Assembly: GCF_000283155.1 (NCBI RefSeq) | Contig: NW_004454195.1 | Span: forward strand, 10,314,466-10,378,465 | Direction: 5' to 3' | From: Ceratotherium simum simum | Lineage: Eukaryota; Chordata; Mammalia; Perissodactyla; Rhinocerotidae | Length of the DNA stretch: 64,000 nt | Part shown: in pieces, positions 55,891 to 64,000 of the stretch | How positions within the stretch are numbered: the stretch's first letter is position 1 | How the letters are laid out: each line of letters begins with the position of its first letter | Made by a program: the position numbers and the translations under genes | Notes under the pieces: generated by a model | Seen by the model: the letters and a program-made list of their open reading frames with translations, nothing else | The model's database searches: none | What the model was told of the DNA's origin: nothing

Positions 55891-56059
55891 CATGGCTTCC
55901 CCTGCCCCTTTTTTGTTTGTTTTTTGCACCTCAGATGCAGAAGGCCAGGTCACAGCACACTATAGTCACGGATCTCTTCAAGGCCCTGTTCTTGATGGAT
56001 GGAATGTTTTCCTTTTCCCCATTCCCCACCCCTATTTTTGTCTTCTCTGTAGGCAACTA

Positions 56060-56640
56060 GTTTAATGTGTTTGTGTGCATTATTTTATTTGCCTGTATTC
56101 TTGTAAATCATGTCGTTCCATGTTGTGAACACGTGTTTTAAGTTTACATAAGTGGTATACAAGAAACCTCATTCTGCTGCTTACTTTTTCCGCTCTGCAT
56201 GTTAACAGGCATCCGTGTTGCTGTGTGTGACATCCTGTTTTACTCATCTGTTCCCACGGTGGTGGGCACCTAGACTCCAGCTCCCCATTGCCACAAACAA
56301 TGCGTTAAGCATCCTCAAACATGCCCTCTTGTTGACCAGTGGGAGAATCCCTAAGAATTCTTGGCATATGTGCCCTAGGACTCGGGCAGAATTCTGGGTC
56401 ACAGCATATATATGTCCTTACGTTGGCTGACTACTGCCAGATTCTCTCCAGAATGGCTGCCCAGATTTTGTAGATTGGCAGGAATTCCTTATATATGTAT
56501 TCTAGATTGTAGTCCCTTGACAGTTTTGACATTGTGAATATCTTCTTCCAATGTGTTGTTTGTTAGCTTTGTCCATTGCGTCATTTGCTTAAAAAAAAGT
56601 CTTTTTTTCTTCTCCAAAATGTGTTACAGACATTGGTTTT
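56060..56640 (-). mobile_element. L1M-type LINE fragment, antisense
   Basis: Antisense L1 3-prime landmarks in order: TTGCCACAAACAATGCGTTA, ATTCTGGGTCACAGCATATA, TCTCTCCAGAATGGCTGCCC, GGAATTCCTTATATATGTAT and TGTTGTTTGTTAGCTTTGTC. Diverged, with no coding frame. Confidence 0.7.
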
Positions 56641-57164
56641 GAATGGTCCTAAATCGTCCTTTGATTATAAGCAAAAGTAGGTAGCTTCTCACCCTAACAT
56701 AAATTTTGCTATGTTTTGAGAGCAGCCATAGACAGCATCATGCCTACATGAATTAATCAGTTGAGACTTAATGCAGAGAAACCCCTTGGTATTAGCCATA
56801 AAACTACCTATGTATGTCAGTCCATTGTGGAAATAGGGCTATGGTGTTGTAAATAGGAAGTCATGCACATTTGTGATAACCCCTATGAATAACCAAAAAA
56901 AGAGAAGACAGAAAGAAAAAAAAGCATGAGAACGTACTTGTGACCTTGGGGCTTGGGGGCCAGGACTCAGAAAAGCTGAAACAGCCAAATTGGTTTTCTC
57001 TTGGGCAAACCTCTCTTTACACTCCTTCGAGAATTCAGAAACACCCCTCTTAATTGTTCCTGTTGGCTCTGCATATTTTACCTTGGCTGGCTGGTAGCCT
57101 GTTAGAGTTAGCAAAGATTCCAGGAGTGTATGTATAAAAAATCAGAATTCCTTAGTATACGTTA
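56641..57164. other. Unassigned unique sequence
   Basis: No element recognised. Confidence 0.4.
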
Positions 57165-57605
57165 AGAGCCTTTATGATGCAGCCTCAATAATCTCAATCT
57201 CATCTGCTCCTTCCAGCCCCTCTCCACTTCTATATGATGGAAAGCCATATCAAATTCCATACTCAGTTCCTCTTAGCATGCCACCTGTATGCACAGGCTG
57301 GTGTCTGTGCCTGGAAGGGACTTCTGTCCGATGGACTTCTACCTGTACTCAAGACCCAGCCCAAGCTACATCTTGTCTATGAAACTCCATAATTCCCGCA
57401 TCCCATCTCAGGTGCTACTAGTATAATGGGGGTACACCTCAATTATTGCATATATCATGATGTCTTCTACTTGTTATGTGTCTGCCTGCTCCACCTCCCA
57501 CTTAACTGCAAGCTTCTTGAGGAAGGAACAGGGTCATGTTCATTATGTGTCACCAATAGAATCTCAGACATGTAGCAGAGATTCAATAATTCTCTCCAAC
57601 ATGAG
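57165..57605 (+). mobile_element. L2 LINE 3-prime end
   Basis: AAGAGCCTTTATGATGCAGC, TCAAGACCCAGCCCAAGCTA, AACTGCAAGCTTCTTGAGGA, CAGACATGTAGCAGAGATTC and the AATAATTC tail follow the distal L2. Confidence 0.82.
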
Positions 57606-58789
57606 AGAAATCTCCTTTCTTGTCCATTAAAGATTACTATCTGAGAGCCCAAAGCCTCACGCTAAAAGCTAAAATATCAACTGACTAATCTGAAGAGTAA
57701 ATCCATATTATCATATTACTGGTTTAGCGTATAAAATCTTCCACATGATAACTCACAACTTCAGAGGAAATTTCTGGGAAAAAAGGATTCATAGTAATAT
57801 AGAGAAATGATGATAATAATGGAATTTAGAGGCAGCAACATGGCTACCAGAAAGGATTATTTGGGGAGATTTTTGGGGTCAGGTATTCCTTTCAATGCCA
57901 CTCAAATGACCTCACCTCTGTAAAAATCAATATTTAAGGATGTCTTGGCTATGTTCACAGAGTTAGCCTTTCCTCCCAGGCTTTATATTTGTAGGTTTTT
58001 CAGTAAGGTGGGCAGATAAGTATATAGCACATGGAATTTCTGAGTAGTCATTTTGATATGGGTCAAATTTCATTATGACAACAATATAGTGATACTTTTA
58101 CCCTGAGTAACATGTGTTTGATGATATGTTTTGTTGCCTGAAGTTCGCTGCTAGAGGAGGTAGAAATAATACAGGAGGCATAAGAATATTTCTCCTAAGA
58201 AGATTCCCTTAGGATCCTCGGTAGGGTTTTCTTTCCTGACCTTTCTTCCTCAGCCCTGAATGTCAGTGGAAGGACCCTCGCTCCACGAATGCAGAAATCA
58301 GCTAGACAGTTTGGCCCCAGAGACGGGATGCTCATTGATCGGGCCATTGGTCACCCAGTTAGCAATTTCCCTCCATCTTACTTTTCCATTTGTTTTTGTA
58401 TGCTTGTTTTATTTTCCTTCTTCTCTTAGCAGGATGACTTCATTGTCACTTCAGTCCACATGGAGGAAAACACAGCCACACCCTGGTGTCCACCCCTTAA
58501 TTCTTATTCCAAAGTCCTGGGGTCTGGAATTTGGGATTCTCCTTGGTCTGGAATGGGTCTGGTGCCAACTCTTGTCCCAGTCAACTTGGTGGGGGGAAAA
58601 GGACCATACTGAACAGTCACAGCTACTGGGAACTCCCTGGGTCCAAGGCAGGGGGGTGGAGAGCAATTCCAGAAAGGAGGACTGCATCTACACTCTAATA
58701 AGCATCTGCTCTACAGCAATCTTTATATAAGGGAGGGTTTCCTAGGCACTAACCTAAGGCCCACTTTTGAGAATATGTTTTCCATCCCA
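57606..58789. other. Unassigned unique sequence
   Basis: No repeat recognised. A forward ATG frame of 156 codons (58260-58730) has one hydrophobic stretch (LTFPFVFVCLFYF) but no recognisable domain and no supporting exon signals. I treat it as a chance frame. Confidence 0.4.
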
Positions 58790-58815
58790 ACACACACACA
58801 CACACACACACACAC
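58790..58815. repeat. (AC)13 microsatellite
   Basis: A perfect AC run of about 26 bases followed by GAAAGAAAG. Confidence 0.95.
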
Positions 58816-61384
58816 GAAAGAAAGAAAAGAAATGGACAGAACTTGGACTGTGTTCTAAGAGTCCTGGTTGTGTTGTAACACACACATCTCTGTCTGGCGC
58901 TGTACGTGCATAGTGTGCCCAAATACAGAAATGCCTATTGTCAGAGACACTATAGTGCAAACACACACTCTCTTGAGGATCCAGGATACCAACTTTTCAA
59001 CACACACACCTCACACAAAAATTTCCCAAGGAAAGCAAATAATTTCAGGTTTTAGGAAAGAGTAGAGATTTTATGATAATAGTGTTCAAGTGTAACATTC
59101 TGGGTTCAAAGCAAATGCCTTGTGGGAAAAAAAAGGTGCTAAAATGGCTTGATTGGGGTTTTAATGAGAGATTGTTCTCCTCTACTCCACCCTCCACCCC
59201 TCCTCCCCACCCCGGGTTATTTTCTCCAGGAGTCCAGTCAAGAGCCCAGTGCTGGGGAACACTGAGAGAATGCTAAGAATTCAACTCTACCAATTAATTG
59301 CCGGCACTTTCTCCATCCTGCTCAGCAGGGCCTCTCTTGTGCAGGCTGCTGAAAACATAACAATGCGCCTTTCCGTTGTGAATGCGGAATGGGGTGTTCA
59401 TCAGGGGGCTTAAAAATCCTCCGGGCTACAATATCTGCTCCTTGGGCACACGTTATGGAGGCCAGAACATGTCTCCCCATCACACTTGGATGTGAGTAAA
59501 TTCTTATGTGACAGTAAAATATGAAGCAGGAGTCCCCTCTTCAAAGACAAAAGGAAATGTACAGACGCACTGACTTAAAATACACGTATGAACACTCTGT
59601 CTGCCTCTGGTTCCTCCCTACCTGTTAATGAAATGGCTCACTCAAAAAACTGGGTTTGAGTTGTAGGGTTGCCATCACACCCTACCTAGATCTGCATGGA
59701 AGTTTTAGAAATTGAGTTGGCCTGTTAGTTCATTACTATTGAGTACTCCTAAGGCGGGACCTCTGTGTGGAGAGAGAGAAGGAGAAATCTACCGGGTATA
59801 GATCCTCTGTAAGGAGCTCACTGTCCAGTCTGGGAGCCTAAGTGCAGAGGTGAAGAGTGAACAGATTTAAAGGAAGATGTGAGGCTGAGGATAATTAAGT
59901 ACCAAATAAGTATCTCTAATAGTGAGTGCTGTTTTTAGCCACAGTTCAGTATAAAAGAGGAAGGGAGGAAAGAGAATTGGATTTCCTTGAGATTCCTCTG
60001 TTTTTGCCTAATTGGGTACGATGGGTGTGTTTGCCCAGGAGTAGCACACAGTGGTTTAGGAGAGGAAGTGGTGAATTCTATTGTGAAAACAGGCATGTAA
60101 AGGGCCCTGAAGGAGTTGGAGTTTAAAATCCAGCTGAATTTCCCTGTAAACTTTACAGTTGGAAGCTGTGTCTCTAACTCAGTGGTTCTCCAACTAGGAG
60201 TGGTTTTGAATATTGAAGGTTAGGAGTCGCTGGTCAAAAGAGGGAGAAAACGGGGAGAAAAGTCTGATTGAAGGCACAGGAGCATGAAGCAGCTATGTGA
60301 GTGAATGGAGCTCAAGTCTTCTGCAAGGGAAATGTTCTCCGGGTTCAGAGTGATCCCAGGTTACGTGTAAAGACCTTGGAATTTGGTAAAACTGTAAACA
60401 ACCAAATTTCCTTGCAACTAAACCTCATTTTGACATCTTGGGCCCTGGAATGTTTCATATTCTCACCACTGCCCCCTCTAAGCCTGTAGAAGTTTATCTA
60501 TTGGAAGGTAGTCTTTTCTAGGTTGATCTTGGAATGGTAGAGAGAAAGGAAGTTTTGGGTCCCATAGTTTCCATAGTGTTGCTAGTGTTAGGAGAGGGAT
60601 TCTGGTAGGTTAAACTCTTCCTGCTCCATAACACTCACCCCACCTTTTAGAGGACACTTTGGCATCAAAACAAAAGAAACCAGAAAACTTACTCAAAGCT
60701 GGTGCTGTCCATTGAGGATGGTGGGAAGGGAGCCACCTATAGCTGCTGTGATGCCTGTTGCAGTATAGGCAGGCCAGGAAAGAGTAACGAGCTCCATCAC
60801 CCCATCATGCCAGAGTTTATTATTTTCAAAAGGGCAAGGTCAAAGTCACATTCACTATAGGGATGTCCTTTCTTCACCTGAAATATCATTGTGATGTTTC
60901 CAAGGAAAATTAGTGCTTGACTTGGCAAGGTGTTCTTTGCAATTACTAAGGAAACCAGTTAGGTGTTAGCTTGAGTGCTTCTTGGTGGAGATTAAGACAT
61001 TAAACTGGAATTGGGCACCTAATTTTCTTCTCATTCACAGAACTGGAGCTCATCCCTTGCCATGCTTATGCCCCCAGGCTCCACCTGTAGCAGCTGAAGT
61101 TGGGCTTTTGCAAGAAACAAGAAGGAATCAAAGGTGTAGAACCCTTCTTCCGGTTAAGAGTGATAGAATTTTCAGAAAGAAGAGTGGATGCTCCACGTTG
61201 GGAGACTTGAATGAGAGGCCTATGGAAAAGAAGTGGGGCTGGAGAGAATGAGAAATAGGAGAGAAGGAGCTTCCAGGTGGGGCATTCTCCTTGCAGAGGC
61301 TCAGCTCTGGAAGACCTTAAATTAGACAAAGTTACAATTTCAGTTCCTACTATGCTATACTGGTCTTTTCACACTTAACTTACC
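58816..61384. other. Unassigned sequence; possible MER20 end at 60190-60215
   Basis: About 2.6 kb with no confident element. CAGTGGTTCTCCAACTAGGA near 60179-60198 resembles a hAT (MER20/MER5) terminal repeat but no body follows. CA-rich words at 58870-59010 are not a true microsatellite. Confidence 0.35.
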
Positions 61385-62640
61385 CAGAAAATATGATAAA
61401 AAAATAAGGTGGCATTCCAATAGTAACAAAAACAACGTAATATTTAGGAATTGATTTAACCAAGATTACATCAGGCTCCATGGGGAAAAGCTTTAAAACT
61501 CTAATAAAAGACATCAAAAATGTTATCAATAAATATCATGTTCATGGATGGATAATTTAATATTATAAGGATTGCAATTCTCTCCAAATTAATTTATGAT
61601 CTCAATGCCCTCTCAGTCAAAATTCCAGTTGGATTTTTTTTTCCAGGAACTCAATGAATTTATGAAAGAATAAAGATTCACAAATAGCTAAGTGAACACT
61701 AAAAAAGAAACACAAAAGTAAAAATGGGGACTTATTTATTCAGATATTAAAACATACAACAAAGCCGTAGTAATACACATAGTATTCAGAAACAGACATA
61801 CAGACCAGATGGAACAGAATAAAAAGCTCAAAGATAGACATGAACTCGAGTGGGAGAAGATATTTGCAATGTCTAAAGCTGACAAAGGGTTAATATGTAG
61901 AGTATGCAAAGAAGGCCCGCAAATCAACTGCAATAGAAAAATGAACAAAAGACATGAACAGGCATTTTAGGAAGGAGAAAACCTAAAAGCCAATAAACAT
62001 ATAAAGAAATGCTCATATATACTGATAACCAGAGAAATGCAAATAAGAACAGTGAGATTTCGCTTTATACTAAGTGGAAAAAATTAGAAAACTGAACGGC
62101 AACTGATGGTGGAGAAGGGGGTTTGGGTTATCTAGGATCACATGTAGCCATTTTCATGAGTAATCTGGCACTACTTAGGTAAAATAAATATCTGCATAAT
62201 CTGTAACCTAGGTATTCCATGACCGCTTATATATCCCAGAGAAATTTTCACACTGGTCTGGATGGGGAAATACATAAGGATGTTCATATTAGTAATATGT
62301 TGCCATACTACTGTATTGATGGAGAGTTAGAGACTATCTGTCTATCATCAGGAGAATTACAAAGTAAAACATGGTAGATGTATGTCATCTATGTAAGTGT
62401 TATGCAGTAATTAGAAGCAATGGGCTAAATGTACAATAGCAACATGAACTCTCTTAAAAAATAATGCTGATTGAAAAAGTAAGAAACAGAATAAAATGTG
62501 CAACACAGATCATTTCTGAAAGTTAAGAAAATACATACACCAAAGAGCGGTAAACACTGCACAAGAAAACATACAGATGAAAAGATGGCTGTCAAAAACA
62601 TTAGGATAATTGCCTATGGGGAGAAGTTAAACACAAAACA
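61385..62640 (+). mobile_element. L1M LINE remnant, end of ORF2 and 3-prime region
   Basis: Follows the distal L1 ORF2 in order: ATATTTAGGAATTGATTTAA, ATCATGTTCATGGATGGATA, CAGTCAAAATTCCAGTTGGA, ATACAACAAAGCCGTAGTAA, GACATACAGACCAGATGGAA; then, after an internal deletion near 61845, GTGGGAGAAGATATTTGCAA, TGAACAAAAGACATGAACAG, AATGCTCATATATACTGATA and 3-prime phrases up to TTGCCTATGGGGAG. Multiple stops and indels; inactive. Confidence 0.88.
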
Positions 62641-64000
62641 GAAAGACAGACAGACAAGAGAAGGGCCCCATATGGACCAAAGATGCTATTGTACCCAGAG
62701 CTATCAAGTATAATTATATCCATCAGCGCTCTGCATCTAAGGTTAAAGAAAGGTTTAACTGACTCGCCAGGAAGGAACTCCTTAAGCGTCCATCAGAGCC
62801 GGGTGATGAAGACCAAGGAGTCAGGAAGTATCTGGGGACAGATGACCACCACTCCAGTCATCTTTGGAGGCAAAGAGATATTGGAGGGGAGGGGTGGGCT
62901 GGCGCCAGCCTCTCTGTGAGTCAGTGGGTGGAGTCACCAGAGGTTAGAGCAGTAGTGGAGGCAAACTCCCTCCGAGCACGAGAGGCAGGAAGCGCGAAAT
63001 CCTTGAGTGCCCTCCATGGTTATCTTCGAGGCAGAAACAAGGCCACTCTTGAATACTAAGTTTACAAAAATCAGAATATAGAGGAGAGAGCTGGAAGTTT
63101 GAGCTCCTGGATGGGGTTTCTGGTAGAGTTAACAGATAGAGGGAGCTAGGCAGCCAGGAGAAGCCCCGGGACAGCACTGAGAGGCAGGGTGTAGTGTGGA
63201 GATCACCGATGACCTGAAGGACGAGCCACAGAGAAGAGGGAAATGACAGCACCCAAGAGCTGTAGGGTAGCGGAGGGCTGGACCCAATGCTGCAGGTACA
63301 GAGCAAGCAGGGCTTGGTCCCCACCTGCAGCTCCTCCCCCTGCTTTCACTTCTCTGTCACACTAGACGTGATCAATTCCTAGTTGATCTGACCTGAGAAA
63401 CATCCTACCTGGACACTCTTCAGGCCAGTCTGGACAACAGGACGTGGCCTGTGGAGCCTCGTGTACCAGGATATGACTGTCCAGAAGAATGCAGCAAATA
63501 CTCACTTGTCTACGGAATTACATCTTCTCCCTCGCCCCCTCCTGGGTACATTCCTGAAACTTGTGATGGTCCATTCTATTTAGGGTTATTTTTAATCTTT
63601 CCCCAGGATCCCCATCTGCCCAGCAAGCCTTCTCCTTTCTTTCCCTAGAGGGCAGGTGCTTATGCCCACCCCACATTCCTCAGCACTTAACTCTTCTCCA
63701 GAATTCTATTCTCTTCTATAAACCTCCTCTGCCACTCCATCTCCTTTTTCTTATACATTCATGTTCTACCGCAGCGCATAGGGGAGATGACAACTGTTGG
63801 TTTAATTACAATAACATCATTCATGATGCTTTTGACCTTGGGAAAGCTGGGGAAAACCAAGGCTCATAACCTTGTGTAGTCTAGACCTAAAATCTCCAGG
63901 TTGTGTGGAAATGGGCCATATTTAGGGACAAGTAGAGGGGAACATAGTGTGGAAATTGCATCTCATCTTGGGCTCCGTCCGTCTGTTGTCCACCCTGCCA
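62641..64000. other. Unassigned unique sequence to the window end
   Basis: No recognised element. The reverse-strand frame of about 126 codons at 62944-63324 has no recognisable domain. Confidence 0.4.

Noticed and set aside
58260..58730. Forward ATG frame of 156 codons with a hydrophobic stretch
   Set aside because: No recognisable domain, and the frame is within the range expected by chance in 64 kb of six frames.
60179..60215. CAGTGGTTCTCCAACTAGGA as a MER20/MER5 end
   Set aside because: Only the terminal-repeat-like word is present and no element body is recognisable.
1..64000. Search for CRISPR arrays, phage or plasmid modules, operons or other prokaryotic systems
   Set aside because: The sequence is mammalian nuclear DNA. 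No regularly spaced repeats or clustered coding frames are present.

Overview
This window reads as nuclear DNA of a placental mammal, most likely a horse or another perissodactyl. The strongest clue is seven ERE-type SINE copies, a tRNA-derived family known from equids and their relatives. They share a GGTGGCATAGTGGTTAAG-like head and a tail carrying the phrase GATGTTAGCTCAGGGC. Older mammal-wide repeats (L2, MIR, L1M, MLT1, MLT2, MER5, Tigger and hAT remnants) fill much of the rest. There is no operon structure and no CRISPR, and I recognise no tRNA or rRNA gene.

I found no protein-coding exon I would defend. The longest open frames (up to about 169 codons) have no recognisable domain, lie in GC-rich or pyrimidine-rich DNA, or are shadows of repeats. 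The window is best described as intergenic or deep intronic sequence.

Layout. 0-4.2 kb: a decayed hAT transposon with a broken transposase end, L2 pieces, an L1M 3-prime end split by an ERE, and a MER5. 4.2-14.7 kb: mostly unique sequence, a long L2 reverse-transcriptase remnant (7.39-8.29 kb), an MLT2 solo LTR (10.96-11.46 kb) and a probable second LTR (12.44-13.07 kb). 16.8-29.4 kb: a palindromic MITE, MIR/ERE and MIR/L2 nests, two MLT1 LTRs, a large antisense L2, a Tigger-like MITE and an ERE. 30.6-35.6 kb: an MLT1 solo LTR, a SINE invaded by hAT elements (one with a perfect 8-bp target duplication), an ERE, a Tigger remnant and an L2 cluster. 36.5-36.8 kb: a small CpG-dense patch. 40.0-42.9 kb: an ERE inside an MLT1, and a long ERE2-type SINE inside a MIR. 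44.9-48.8, 50.9-51.6 and 51.9-53.6 kb: repeat-poor, AT-rich stretches with homeodomain-like motifs, candidates for conserved non-coding elements. 53.6-54.5 kb: an LTR with U3 direct repeats and an adjoining primer-binding-site-like sequence. 55.3-57.6 kb and 61.4-62.6 kb: L2 and L1 remnants.

I see no evidence of an undescribed biological system. What deserves a second look is the nested transposon chronology, the recent ERE insertions with intact target duplications, one LTR with clear retroviral architecture, the short CpG patch and the repeat-free candidate regulatory stretches. Repeat names come from recognising consensus-like phrases by eye. Unless a target duplication is cited, boundaries are good to about 20-50 bases, and subfamily names are tentative.
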